Shown: positions 35,894-45,027 of the stretch, piece by piece
Layout: the number at the start of each line of letters is the position of its first letter
Position numbering within the stretch: position 1 is the stretch's first letter
Assembly: GCF_029961025.1 (NCBI RefSeq)
Contig: NZ_JASBVP010000002.1
Span: forward strand, 248,001-312,000
Length of the DNA: 64,000 bases
Source of the DNA: Mycobacterium sp.
Lineage (GTDB): Bacteria; Actinomycetota; Actinomycetes; Mycobacteriales; Mycobacteriaceae
Reading direction: 5' to 3'
Program-made: the position numbers and the translations under genes
The notes under the pieces: model-generated
Seen by the model: only the letters and a program-made list of their open reading frames with translations
Databases searched by the model: none
Told to the model about the DNA's origin: nothing

Positions 35894-37491
35894 TGACCCA
35901 CTCCCGTCGGGGCCTCGGCGGGCAGCGGACCCGCCACCGGGGCCGGCGTGGGCGGCACCGGGCCGGGGATCACCTCCGGGCCGGGCGGGGGCGGCGGTAT
36001 CGGCACCTGCGGGGCCTGCAACCCGATCGGCGGCAGCACCGGGTATTCGTCGTAGGCGTTGGGCGGACCCGGTGGGGTTTGCAGGTTGGATTGCACCGGC
36101 GGGATATCCGGTCCGCCCATCAACTCGGCCATCGACTCCGGCGTCAGCAGGAAGCTGGTGGCCGGGCTGACCTGCACCCCCTGCATCCCGGGTGCGGTCA
36201 CCCATCCCGGTGCGAAGTTGCCGTGCGACAGCGGGGTGTCCGGTGCGAATATCCCGGGCACGGTGGTGTCTTTGTAGCCCGGCGGTGGCTGCAATCGCGG
36301 CTCGGAGTAGGCGACCTCTTTCGGTAACGTTTCGGCGGTGCTGAACGGCAGGATGCCGAACGGTAGGTAGTTGAACTTGATCGCGTCTAAGACCGGGGTC
36401 AAATACTGAGCGCACAACTCGGCCGATTCCTGATAGCCGAGTCGGCTGCCGGCCTGGATGGTGCTGCAGATGAACTGCAACGGATTCGCGTAACTGCTGA
36501 CCCCCGGGATGATCGGGATGATCGTCAACGCGCCGTGGCTGGGGTGATAGACGTTGCTGACGTTGGCCGCGAACGTCGGGAAGACGTGCAGGAACGTCTC
36601 CAGGTCGTTCGCGGTGTCGGGCTGCACCAGCGGGGTGGTCGCCTCGGACAGGTTGTTGACGTCGCGGATCGCCACCTGGCCGTTGTCGTTGAGGAACTTG
36701 CGCAGCACCGGAAGCAAGGCATTGAGCTGGGTGACCGCGTCCGCGACGGCGTGGTCGTTCGGGGTCAGGCTGGCCGTCAGCTGGGCCAGGTTGTGGTTCA
36801 GCGACACCAGTTGCTGCTCGCTGATGTGCAGCGCATTGAGGAATGTGGCCAGGCCGCGCAGCACCGCGAAGGTTTCTCCGCGGCTTTCGTGCAGCGCCGA
36901 CAGCGCGGTGGACAAGCTGTTCAGCGACTTGTTGATTTCCTCACCCTTGCCGGCCAGCCCGTCGGCGAGGGCTTGGATGGCATCCCCGAACGGTCCCTTG
37001 GGCTGCTGCGGGGTCGGCCCGAGCGCCTTAACGGTCTTGCTGATGCTGTCACGTAAATCGTCCCACTCCACCGGTACTTGGGTGCGCTCTAGGGGGATCA
37101 CCGCGTTGTTCGTCAGCACCGGACCTCCGTTGTAGGGCGGTTCCAACTGGATGTTGCGCGCCGCAACCAGGGTGGGGTTGACGATCACCGCTGAGGCGTC
37201 CGCGGGCACTTTGTACTTGTTCTGATAGTGAAAGATCACTTTCATCTTGTCGCCGGCCGGCACCACCCGGTCGACCGCGCCAGCCGGCACGCCCATGATC
37301 GTCACCTGGTCGCCCGGATACAGGGCGATCGCCTGGGTGAAGTAGGCGACGATGGTGTTGGTCGTCAGTTTCTGATACCCCAGCCGGGCCACGAAACCGA
37401 CCGCCAGAACCACCGCCACCGCCAGCGCGGCGACGACGACCGACTTGCCGCGTAACCGCCGCAACCCGCCGCGGTCAAAGATCGTGCTCAA
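35890..37491 (-). CDS. mce1D: Mce family protein D (Mce1D-like)
   Basis: 533 aa (Mce1D is 530). One N-terminal helix (VVVAALAVAVVLAVGFVARLGY), MlaD domain (YFTQAIALYPGDQVTIMGVPAGAVDRV), helical region, and a long Pro-rich C-terminus (QVPIPPPPPGPEVIPG). Its start overlaps the mceC stop by four bases and its stop overlaps lprK by four bases, so expression is coupled. Confidence 0.92.
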   Translation of the reverse strand: MSTIFDRGGLRRLRGKSVVVAALAVAVVLAVGFVARLGYQKLTTNTIVAYFTQAIALYPGDQVTIMGVPAGAVDRVVPAGDKMKVIFHYQNKYKVPADASAVIVNPTLVAARNIQLEPPYNGGPVLTNNAVIPLERTQVPVEWDDLRDSISKTVKALGPTPQQPKGPFGDAIQALADGLAGKGEEINKSLNSLSTALSALHESRGETFAVLRGLATFLNALHISEQQLVSLNHNLAQLTASLTPNDHAVADAVTQLNALLPVLRKFLNDNGQVAIRDVNNLSEATTPLVQPDTANDLETFLHVFPTFAANVSNVYHPSHGALTIIPIIPGVSSYANPLQFICSTIQAGSRLGYQESAELCAQYLTPVLDAIKFNYLPFGILPFSTAETLPKEVAYSEPRLQPPPGYKDTTVPGIFAPDTPLSHGNFAPGWVTAPGMQGVQVSPATSFLLTPESMAELMGGPDIPPVQSNLQTPPGPPNAYDEYPVLPPIGLQAPQVPIPPPPPGPEVIPGPVPPTPAPVAGPLPAEAPTGVGQ

Positions 37492-39050
37492 TTCTGGCTA
37501 CCTCCCGTGACGCCGCTGCCACCCGTCCCTTCCGGGGTGATAAACGGGGCCGGCAACTGCGGCCCGGGCCCCGGAGGCGCAGGTGGCCCCGGCGGCAGCA
37601 TGGGCGCGAAGGTTGACAGCGGTGGTGTCGGTCCGGCCGGCGCCAGGTGTTCGGTGCGCGCGCCCGGAGGCGCGTTCGGCGGCAGCGGCACCGGGGTGCC
37701 CGGCACGTCCGGCGCCGGCTCACCCGGTCGCCCGGCGATGGGAATCCCCGGGGTGGGCGGCAGGCCGTTCGGGTTCGGCGGCGACGTCAGCACGTCGATC
37801 GGCGCCGGGAAAACGCCGCCGAACGGCGCGGTGTCCACGCCCCTGCATGGCAGCGGGTTCCCCGGCCGCGGGAAGTCGCCCGGCGCCGGCGCGTAGGAAC
37901 ACGCCGTTCCCGGCGGGACGGCCGGTCCCGGATGGTCCGGGGTGCCTTCCAGCACCGGTGGTGCGGGCGGCGGCGCGCCGTTGGGGAACCGGGTGCCGTT
38001 GGGATCCGGGTAGCGGAACGCCGGCAGCCCGGCGTTGCGCCAGAACTCCTCCGGGTCGATGCCACGTTTCTTGAACGCGGCGTCAACCCATGGCTGCATC
38101 ATCTGGTACGACGGGATGAAGTTGTAGGTCGCCATCTTGACATAGGGTCCCGACGACACCACCTCCGACAGCGACGCGACGAATTGGCCGAGTTCGGTGA
38201 CCGCGGCCCGGAGATCGTCCTTGCGCTTGACCAGCACGTCACTGACCGTGTTCACCTGCCGGAGCACGGTATTCAGGTTGGGGTTATCGGTGATCAGCCC
38301 TTGAACCTGTGCGGAGACCGCGCGCAGATTGCCCAGCAGCGCGGACACCGCCTGTTCCCGCTGGTTGATGGCCACCAGCAGGGTCTGGGCGTTCACCAGC
38401 AGCCGGTTGAGCTGCTCGCCGTGCACCCCGAGCACGCCGGCCACCTTGCTGGTCTCACCGATGAGATGCTGAACGCGCTCATCGCGCTTGCCCACGGTGT
38501 CGGCGAAGCGTTGCACCCCGTTGAGCGCGGCACTTAGGTGCGGATAGGTCTGGTCGACCGTCTGCGACAGCACGTGCAGTGATTGCTTGACGGTGTTGAT
38601 ATCCCAGCCGGAGGCGGCCTTGGTGGCGTCGAAGAACGCGTCATAGATCTGGTAGGGCGTCGTGGTTTGACCCAACCGCAACGTCCCGCCGGGGCGTAGC
38701 CGCTCACCGCCGCCCGGTTCGATCTCCAGCAGCTTCCTGCCCAAAATGGTGTCGGTGCGGACCGACAACCGGCTCTTGGTGCCGATGGTGTGGTCGCCGG
38801 CGGTAAACCCGATCACCACGTGGCCGGTGGCGATCTTCAAGTCCTGCACCGTGCCGACGTCCACCCCGGTGATGCGCACCTTGTCGCCGACGTGCAACCC
38901 GCCCGAATCCTTGAATTCCCCGTAGTAACGGGGCTGCGCGGCCAGCATCGGCACACTGGTGAAGCTCTGGCCCACCGCCGTGGCCAGCACCGCCAGGATG
39001 ATCGCAATGGTCCCGGTCCGCACCCGGTTTGCCGGCTCAAGTGCCCTCAT
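37488..39050 (-). CDS. mce1C: Mce family protein C (Mce1C-like)
   Basis: 520 aa (Mce1C is 515), strikingly similar over the full length (QSFTSVPMLAAQPRYYGEFK, TTTPYQIYDAFFDATKAASG, RFPNGAPPPAPPVLEGTPDH). Even the end GSGVTGGSQN matches. A single N-terminal helix, MlaD domain and Pro-rich tail. I start at the ATG at 39050 (MRALEPANRVR), which overlaps the mceB stop (ATGA); the track Met at 39062 is four codons early. Confidence 0.93.
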   Translation of the reverse strand: MRALEPANRVRTGTIAIILAVLATAVGQSFTSVPMLAAQPRYYGEFKDSGGLHVGDKVRITGVDVGTVQDLKIATGHVVIGFTAGDHTIGTKSRLSVRTDTILGRKLLEIEPGGGERLRPGGTLRLGQTTTPYQIYDAFFDATKAASGWDINTVKQSLHVLSQTVDQTYPHLSAALNGVQRFADTVGKRDERVQHLIGETSKVAGVLGVHGEQLNRLLVNAQTLLVAINQREQAVSALLGNLRAVSAQVQGLITDNPNLNTVLRQVNTVSDVLVKRKDDLRAAVTELGQFVASLSEVVSSGPYVKMATYNFIPSYQMMQPWVDAAFKKRGIDPEEFWRNAGLPAFRYPDPNGTRFPNGAPPPAPPVLEGTPDHPGPAVPPGTACSYAPAPGDFPRPGNPLPCRGVDTAPFGGVFPAPIDVLTSPPNPNGLPPTPGIPIAGRPGEPAPDVPGTPVPLPPNAPPGARTEHLAPAGPTPPLSTFAPMLPPGPPAPPGPGPQLPAPFITPEGTGGSGVTGGSQN

Positions 39051-40087
39051 TGCGGTGTGCACCTTCCGGTCGGCTGCTGAAAAAGCCTGACCGTGCGGAC
39101 CGGGCCGCCGGGCTGCAGGCCGTTCAGCGTGAGCGTGAGGTCACAGATGTAGAGGTTGACGAAGTCGCCGTAGGTGCCGGCGCTGCGTCCGATGAGGGTG
39201 AGCGCGGTCGGCAATTTATGGGCCAGATCGTCGAGGCGGTCGGCCTGGTCGACCAGCGGCTGCAAGACGCCCTGCGCGGATGAGACCGTCTTCTGCAGCA
39301 GGGGCCGGTTCTCCGCCAGCAGGCCGTTCAGCTGACCGGTGGCATCGCTTAAGTTCGCCACGCTCTGTGCGATCGGGTTCGCCTGATCCGACAGCCCGGT
39401 GATCAGCGTCTCGAGTTTGACGACGGTCGCGTCGGCCTCTCCCGCGTGTTTGACGATAGTGTCCAGCACGGTGTTCAGGTTCTTCACCACCGAGCCGATC
39501 GCCTCATCCCGGTCGGCCAGGGCGGAGGTGAGCCGCGCGGTCTGGTCCAGGATGTCGTTGATCGTTCCGCCCTGCCCCTCAAACACCGTGATGATCGCCG
39601 AGGCGATGGTGTTCACCTTCTGCGGATCCAGCGCCCGGAACACCGGCCGGAAACCGCCGATCAGCGCGTCGAGATCCAGGGCCGGGGCGGTGCGCGCCAG
39701 CGGAATAAACCCGCCCGCCGGCAACCGCCGGTCGGCGCCCTCGCCGGTGCCGCGCTGGAGCTCCAGGTAGCGATCGCCGATCAGGTTGGCGTAGCGGATG
39801 TGCGCGGTGGTCGACTGATACAGCGGAAGCGACCGGTCGACGTCGAAGTCCACCCGCACCCGCCTGTCGCCGTCGACCAGTCGCACGTTTTTGACCTTGC
39901 CGACCTCCACTCCGGAGGCCCGCACGAACTGGCCGGGACGCAACCCGCTGGCCGAGGAGAACTCCGCGGAGTACCCGACGGTGTTCTCGAATCGGACCTG
40001 GCCAAACACCACCACGGTGATCGCGGTGAAGGCCAGCAACACCACGGAAACAACAGCGAGTTTGATCGCGCTCGGAGTGATGTTCAT
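39047..40087 (-). CDS. mce1B: Mce family protein B (Mce1B-like)
   Basis: 346 aa, identical length to Mce1B. N-terminal helix (LAVVSVVLLAFTAITVVVFG), MlaD domain (EFSSASGLRPGQFVRASGVEVGKVKNVRLVDGD), helical coiled region, end LNGLQPGGPVRTVRLF. Start at ATG 40087 overlaps the mceA stop (ATGA). The track ORF to 40216 is an extension inside mceA. Confidence 0.93.
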   Translation of the reverse strand: MNITPSAIKLAVVSVVLLAFTAITVVVFGQVRFENTVGYSAEFSSASGLRPGQFVRASGVEVGKVKNVRLVDGDRRVRVDFDVDRSLPLYQSTTAHIRYANLIGDRYLELQRGTGEGADRRLPAGGFIPLARTAPALDLDALIGGFRPVFRALDPQKVNTIASAIITVFEGQGGTINDILDQTARLTSALADRDEAIGSVVKNLNTVLDTIVKHAGEADATVVKLETLITGLSDQANPIAQSVANLSDATGQLNGLLAENRPLLQKTVSSAQGVLQPLVDQADRLDDLAHKLPTALTLIGRSAGTYGDFVNLYICDLTLTLNGLQPGGPVRTVRLFQQPTGRCTPQ

Positions 40088-41298
40088 GGGTTGATCGTGT
40101 ACTCCCCCATCTGACGGCCCCACACGTATTCGATCGCCCACGGCGTGCCGATCTCGAAATGGTTGTAGGGAGCGATACTGGCGCCGGTATCCATCAGCAG
40201 CATCGGTGCCGGCCACAGATCGCGGGTGATCTTCTGCCAGCAGCCCGGCGCCCCGCCGGGGCCCCCGCGGGCGTTGACCCGGGGCAAGTTGTCGGGATAG
40301 ACGTAGGGGTTCAGGCCGCCGACGACCTGGGTGTGCACCCGGACGGAATATCCGTTGCCGGCTTCGGTGTTGGCGACCGCGGGCGCCACCTCCGCGGCGT
40401 TGCGGATGGTGCAGAACAGCTCGGGGCTGTAGGTGTCGAGCAGGCCGGTGGTGGGAACCAGCTCGGTCAGCGTCTGCACCAGGTGCTGGCGGCTGCGGTC
40501 CAGCACGTCGGCACCGGTGTTGGCGAAACCGGTGGCCGCCAGCAGCGTGGCATCCAGATCCTTTTGCTGCTCATTGAGGGTGCGCGCCGTGGTGCTGATG
40601 TTGGCCAGAAAGCTCCACAGATCCGGAGACGCGTCGGCCAGGACATCGACCACCCGCCCTAGCTGGTGCACATCGTGGTGCAGCTGGCTCATCCGCGGGT
40701 TGAGGTTGTCGAGAAACCTGTCGCCGTTGATCAGCGAGTTGCCGAATTTGTCGCCGAGCCCGGACAGGGCCTCCGCGGCGCCGCCCAGCGTCAGGTTCAG
40801 CTTGACCGGATCCACCGACTGCGCGATGGCGGTCAGGGTCTCAAACACCGTGTTGATCTCGGTGGTCACCGACCTGGCGTCGATCACGGTGCCGCTGGTG
40901 ATCGGCGGTCCCGGGTGCTTTGGCGAGTGCAGCGCCACGTACTTCTCGCCGAACAATGTGGTCGCCTTGATCGCGGCGACCACATTGTCGGGAATCAGCG
41001 GCAGATACTGCGGTGACACGTCCAGGGTGAACTTCGCCGCCGGCTTGCCGTCACGATCGATCTCGGCGATGTTCGCCACCTGACCGATCCGGACGCCGTT
41101 GAGGGTCACCTTCGACCCCGGGCCCACCAGCAGGCCCGCCCGGTCGGCCACCAGCGTCAACGGCGCCTTCGGCGTGAAACCGCCCCGAAACTGCACATAG
41201 ATGAGGACGCCGATGAGGGTGAGCACCGCCAGCGCGACGGCGGCCACGGTCTTATACGGCGGGGTTCGCTGCGGTACCGCGGTGATCTGTGTCGTCAT
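40084..41298 (-). CDS. mce1A: Mce family protein A (Mce1A-like, shortened)
   Basis: 404 aa. Helix VAAVALAVLTLIGVLIYVQF, MlaD domain (LVADRAGLLVGPGSKVTLNGVRIGQV), and the typical C-terminus LPRVNARGGPGGAPGCWQKITRDLWPAPMLLMDTGASIAPYNH. M. tuberculosis Mce1A is 454 aa; the difference maps to a missing Ala/Gly/Leu-rich hydrophobic stretch between GNGYSVRVHTQVVGGLN and PYVYPDNLPRVN, as far as I recall that sequence. ATG at 41298, 5 bases after the yrbEB stop. Substrate probably fatty acids or related lipids, by analogy with mce1. Confidence 0.92.
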   Translation of the reverse strand: MTTQITAVPQRTPPYKTVAAVALAVLTLIGVLIYVQFRGGFTPKAPLTLVADRAGLLVGPGSKVTLNGVRIGQVANIAEIDRDGKPAAKFTLDVSPQYLPLIPDNVVAAIKATTLFGEKYVALHSPKHPGPPITSGTVIDARSVTTEINTVFETLTAIAQSVDPVKLNLTLGGAAEALSGLGDKFGNSLINGDRFLDNLNPRMSQLHHDVHQLGRVVDVLADASPDLWSFLANISTTARTLNEQQKDLDATLLAATGFANTGADVLDRSRQHLVQTLTELVPTTGLLDTYSPELFCTIRNAAEVAPAVANTEAGNGYSVRVHTQVVGGLNPYVYPDNLPRVNARGGPGGAPGCWQKITRDLWPAPMLLMDTGASIAPYNHFEIGTPWAIEYVWGRQMGEYTINP

Positions 41299-41303
41299 GG
41301 CAC

Positions 41304-42173
41304 CTACACCGTGAGGTTGAAGTTCGGGTTGACACCGTAAAGCGCCAACGAGCCGAGCATGGCCACTGCCACCACCGCTACCAGCGAGAAGCGCATGGAC
41401 CGGCCGACGGCTTCGCCGACGCCGACCGGGCCACCCGCGGCGGTGTAACCGTAGTAGCAGTGGGTGATCATCACCAGCAGCGCGATGATGACGGCCTCGA
41501 CGAAGGACCACAGCACGTCGTCGGGCCGCAGAAACGTCCGGAAGTAGTGGTTGTAGGTGCCGGTGGGCTGTCCGTACAACCCCGTGGTGACCAGCTGCGG
41601 GGACAGGAACGCCATGAGCATCGCCAACGCGTACAGCGGGCCGATCACCACGATCACGGCAATCATCCGGGTGGACGCCAGATAAGCGATCGACTTGACC
41701 CCCATCACCTCCAGCGCGTCGATCTCCTCGCTGATGCGCATCGCCCCCAGTTCGGCGGTGGCACCGGCGCCGACCGTGGCCGCCAGCGCGATTCCGGTGA
41801 CCACCGGCGCGGCGATGCGCACGTTGACCAGCGCGGCGAAAAACGCGGTGAACACGCCGACGCCGATGTTGCCCAGTGACGCGAAGCCCTGGATCGCGAC
41901 CAGCGACGCACCGGCCAGCGTCACGAAGGCGACGATGGCGACGGTGCCACCCACAACCGCCAGCGCGCCGGTACCCATGCCGATCTGAGCGATCAACCGC
42001 AGCGTCTCCGCGCGGTACCGGCGCAGCGTGAACGCGATCTGGCCCAGGCTCACCAGGGAGAACCACACCATCCGCCCGAAGGCGTCCAGGAACCTGGCCG
42101 GGCTTCCGGCGTAGTGGTCAAGGCCGGCGGCAAGACGCGGGAAGCGTGCGCGCAGAACGGGAGCGTTGGCCAT
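41304..42173 (-). CDS. yrbE1B: YrbE-family ABC permease B (YrbE1B-like)
   Basis: 289 aa, the same length as YrbE1B. Five or so helices of the MlaE/YrbE permease (FVTLAGASLVAIQGFASLG, VVTGIALAATVGAGATAELGAMRISEEIDALEVMG). The EEIDALEVMG coupling helix is conserved. It pairs with YrbEA to form the inner-membrane permease powered by an MceG-type ATPase encoded elsewhere. ATG at 42173 follows the yrbEA stop after one base (TGAGATG). Confidence 0.93.
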   Translation of the reverse strand: MANAPVLRARFPRLAAGLDHYAGSPARFLDAFGRMVWFSLVSLGQIAFTLRRYRAETLRLIAQIGMGTGALAVVGGTVAIVAFVTLAGASLVAIQGFASLGNIGVGVFTAFFAALVNVRIAAPVVTGIALAATVGAGATAELGAMRISEEIDALEVMGVKSIAYLASTRMIAVIVVIGPLYALAMLMAFLSPQLVTTGLYGQPTGTYNHYFRTFLRPDDVLWSFVEAVIIALLVMITHCYYGYTAAGGPVGVGEAVGRSMRFSLVAVVAVAMLGSLALYGVNPNFNLTV

Positions 42174-42174
42174 C

Positions 42175-42972
42175 TCAGTGCGCCGTCCCGAACCGCACGC
42201 CGATGGTGGTGAGAATCGCATTGACCGCGTACAACGCGACCACGCACAACACGATGGTCTCGTTTACGGCGGTGCCGACGCCTTTGGCGCCGCCCGAGAC
42301 CGTCAGCCCCCGGTAGCAGCCCACCAGGCCGGCGATCAGCCCGAACGTCACGGCCTTGACCGTGGCGATGACCACCTCGGGCAGCCCGGTCAGCAGGGTT
42401 AGCGTGGACAGGAATGAGCCCGCCGAAACGTGCTGGAGATACACGCTGAAGAGAAACCCGCCGACCAGCCCGACGATGACGACCAGGCTGTTGAGCAAGC
42501 CGGAAACCACAGTCGCGGCGACCACCCGGGGCACCACCAGCCGGTGGATGGGGTCGATGCCCATCACCTCCATGGCGTCGATCTCCTCACGGATGGTGCG
42601 GGCGCCCAAGTCGGCGCAGATGGCGGTGGAACCGGCGCCGGCGATCACCAGCACCGTGGTGAGCGGGCCCAGTTGGGTGACCGCGCCGATGGCTGCGCCC
42701 GCACCTGAGATATCGGCCGCGCCGAACTCGGCGAGCAGCACGTTCAGCGTGAAGGTCAAGAGCACGGTCAGCGGAATCGAGGCCATGATGGTCGGCAACA
42801 AGGTGACACTCAGCAGGAACCAGCACTGCTCAACCAGCTCCCGCCATTCCAGTGGCCAGCGGAACAGCGCCTTGCCGGTCAGCGCGCACATCCGCGCGAA
42901 ACCACCCACCAGCGCGACCGGTTCCTTCAGCCGACCACCGGCATAGGTGGCGGCCCCGCTCGGCGCCGTCAT
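42175..42972 (-). CDS. yrbE1A: YrbE-family ABC permease A (YrbE1A-like)
   Basis: 265 aa, the same length as YrbE1A. MlaE fold with VLVIAGAGSTAICADLGARTIREEIDAMEVMGIDPIHRLVVPRV. First gene of the mce operon. ATG at 42972 with GAGGG 7 bases upstream; the track ORF to 43068 is longer than the family. In M. tuberculosis fadD5 lies immediately upstream and mce1R divergent; neither is present here. A strong phased heptamer site lies 185-203 bases upstream. Confidence 0.93.
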   Translation of the reverse strand: MTAPSGAATYAGGRLKEPVALVGGFARMCALTGKALFRWPLEWRELVEQCWFLLSVTLLPTIMASIPLTVLLTFTLNVLLAEFGAADISGAGAAIGAVTQLGPLTTVLVIAGAGSTAICADLGARTIREEIDAMEVMGIDPIHRLVVPRVVAATVVSGLLNSLVVIVGLVGGFLFSVYLQHVSAGSFLSTLTLLTGLPEVVIATVKAVTFGLIAGLVGCYRGLTVSGGAKGVGTAVNETIVLCVVALYAVNAILTTIGVRFGTAH

Positions 42973-43156
42973 CGCTGTGCCCTCACGATCGGAGGCCTCC
43001 CACACCGACACCCACTGCCGTGTGATGCCGCACCTGTCCCCTCCTTGCCCGTCTCGGCGGGTGACCACCGACTCGTTGCCCGGTCGTCCATCCTGTCATC
43101 GCACCAGCGTCGGCACGAACTCACCCCGTGCGCGGCGCCACACATTCGCACCGCAA

Positions 43157-43175
43157 GGTTGGTTAGAGGTTGGTT
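43157..43175 (-). promoter_or_regulatory. Strong phased heptamer site upstream of yrbEA
   Basis: Minus strand reads AACCAAC-CTCT-AACCAACC, with TTG following. Two perfect heptamers with an 11-bp period. It matches the ALDH-operon site (48492-48510) and the ligase-gene site (19926-19944) outside the variable 4-base spacer. It lies in the 423-base region between fadD and yrbEA that should hold the mce promoter. Confidence 0.6.
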
Positions 43176-43345
43176 CAGTATCGACTTATTAGCCGCGCCG
43201 GGGTTTCGGTCACGAGCACCCGACTCGGCGTGGTTGGGAGCATAGCGGCTGTTATGGGTTTGTGACCACTATTACGCGCAACTGCTACGCTCACGCGATG
43301 CCCGCAGCTGCACCTCGGCCACCGAGACCAGGCGATTCTGAAAGC

Positions 43346-43382
43346 CGGCCGCCGGGCGAGAAGCGGCCGGGGCCGGCGGCCG
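43346..43382 (-). terminator. 10-bp hairpin after the fadD-like gene
   Basis: CGGCCGCCGG and CCGGCGGCCG form a perfect 10-bp stem with a 17-base loop, 13 bases after the fadD stop (minus direction). There is also a direct GGCCGCCGGGCGA repeat. It probably separates the adh-fadD operon from the mce operon. Confidence 0.5.
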
Positions 43383-43395
43383 CCGGGCGATCGAG

Positions 43396-45027
43396 CTACG
43401 ACGGGCGCCGGCCGAGCATTTCGATCGCGATCTCGCGCATCTCGACTTTGCGGACCTTGCCGGTGACGGTCATCGGAAAGGCGTCGACGACGTGGACGTA
43501 GCGCGGGATTTTGTAATGCGCCAGCTTGCCCTCGGCGAAGGCCCGCAGGGCCTCGGCGGTCAGCGGCGGGGCCCCTTCCCGGATCCGGACCCACGCCATG
43601 AGCTCCTCCCCGTATCGGGGATCCGGAACCCCAATCACCTGCGCATCCACGATATCGGGATGGGTATGCAGAAACTCTTCGATCTCACGCGGATAGATGT
43701 TCTCACCGCCGCGGATCACCATGTCCTTGATCCGCCCGACGATGCTCACATAACCCTCGGAGTCCATGATCGCCAAGTCCCCGGTATGCATCCAGCGAGC
43801 GGCGTCGATCACCTCGGCGGTCAAATCGGGCCGCTCCCAGTAGCCCAGCATCACCGAGTATCCGCGGGTGCATAATTCGCCGGGCGTGCCCCGGGGCACC
43901 GTGAGCCCGCTTTGCGGGTCGACGATCTTGATCTCCAGGTGCGGGTGCACCCGCCCCACGGTGGACACTCTCCGGTCGATGGAATCCGCGGAGCTAGTCT
44001 GCGTCGAGACCGGTGAGGTTTCGGTCATGCCGTAGCAGATCGTGATCTCGGTGATGCCCATGCGTTCGATGACTTGTTTCATCACCTCCACCGGGCACGG
44101 CGAGCCGGCCATGATTCCGGTGCGCAGGCTGGCCAGGTCAAAGTCATCGAAACCGGGTTCGGCCAGTTCGGCGATGAACATCGTGGGCACGCCGTAAAGC
44201 GAGGTGCAGCGCTCGTCTTGGACGGCCTGAAGGGTGGCGCGCGGGTCGAACGACGGCGCCGGCAGCACCATGCAGGCGCCGTGGCTCGTCGCCGCCAGGT
44301 TGCCCAGGACCATGCCGAAACAGTGGTAGAACGGCACCGGGATGCAGATCCGGTCGGCCTGCGTGTAGCCGCAGGTCTCCCCGACGAAAAAGGCGTTGTT
44401 GAGGATGTTGTGGTGGCTCAGCGTGGCGCCCTTCGGAAACCCGGTGGTGCCCGACGTGTATTGGATGTTGATCGGGTCGTCGGCACCGAGGGTCTTGCCC
44501 ACCTGCGACAGCTGCGCGGGGTCGGCCCGCCGGCCGGCGTCGAGCAGCGCCCGCCACTCGTCGCTCCCGAGTAACACCACCTGTCCGAGCGCCGCGCATC
44601 GCGGCCGGACGTCATCGATCATCCGGGCGTAGTCCGAAGTCTTGAACTTCTCCGCCGCGATCAACAGGCTGACGCCGGCCTGGTTGAGGACATACTCCAG
44701 TTCGTGAACGCGATACGCGGGGTTGATGTTGACCAGGATCGCCCCGATCTTCGCCGTCGCGTACTGGGTGATGGTCCACTCCGCGCAGTTGGGCGCCCAG
44801 ATGCCCACCCGGTCACCCTTGTTAATCCCGTATCCGAGGAGGCCGAGTGCCAGCGCGTCGATCTCCGCGACCAGCTCCCGATACGTCCAGCGCCGGCCCG
44901 TCCAGCATTCGACCAGCGCGTCGCGGGCGGCGAACGCCCGCGACGCGCGGTCTAGATTGTCACCGATCGTGTCACCGAGCAGCGGGACATCCGCGGGTCC
45001 CGACGCGTAGCTCGGCTCAGGTGGCAT
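43396..45027 (-). CDS. Acyl-CoA synthetase (FadD35-like)
   Basis: 543 aa AMP-forming acyl-CoA ligase. P-loop [35 protein letters not shown]-type hinge [41 protein letters not shown], and the C-terminal Lys in [16 protein letters not shown]. It resembles FadD35 more than FadD5, so it is not the usual mce1 ligase. Start overlaps the adh stop by 11 bases; the two form an operon. Chain length preference cannot be read from sequence. Confidence 0.88.
   Translation of the reverse strand: MPPEPSYASGPADVPLLGDTIGDNLDRASRAFAARDALVECWTGRRWTYRELVAEIDALALGLLGYGINKGDRVGIWAPNCAEWTITQYATAKIGAILVNINPAYRVHELEYVLNQAGVSLLIAAEKFKTSDYARMIDDVRPRCAALGQVVLLGSDEWRALLDAGRRADPAQLSQVGKTLGADDPINIQYTSGTTGFPKGATLSHHNILNNAFFVGETCGYTQADRICIPVPFYHCFGMVLGNLAATSHGACMVLPAPSFDPRATLQAVQDERCTSLYGVPTMFIAELAEPGFDDFDLASLRTGIMAGSPCPVEVMKQVIERMGITEITICYGMTETSPVSTQTSSADSIDRRVSTVGRVHPHLEIKIVDPQSGLTVPRGTPGELCTRGYSVMLGYWERPDLTAEVIDAARWMHTGDLAIMDSEGYVSIVGRIKDMVIRGGENIYPREIEEFLHTHPDIVDAQVIGVPDPRYGEELMAWVRIREGAPPLTAEALRAFAEGKLAHYKIPRYVHVVDAFPMTVTGKVRKVEMREIAIEMLGRRPS

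Noticed and set aside
43262-43501. 79-codon plus-strand ORF upstream of the mce operon
   Set aside because: Its second half is antisense to the fadD-like gene and it is Pro/Arg-rich; no RBS of note.
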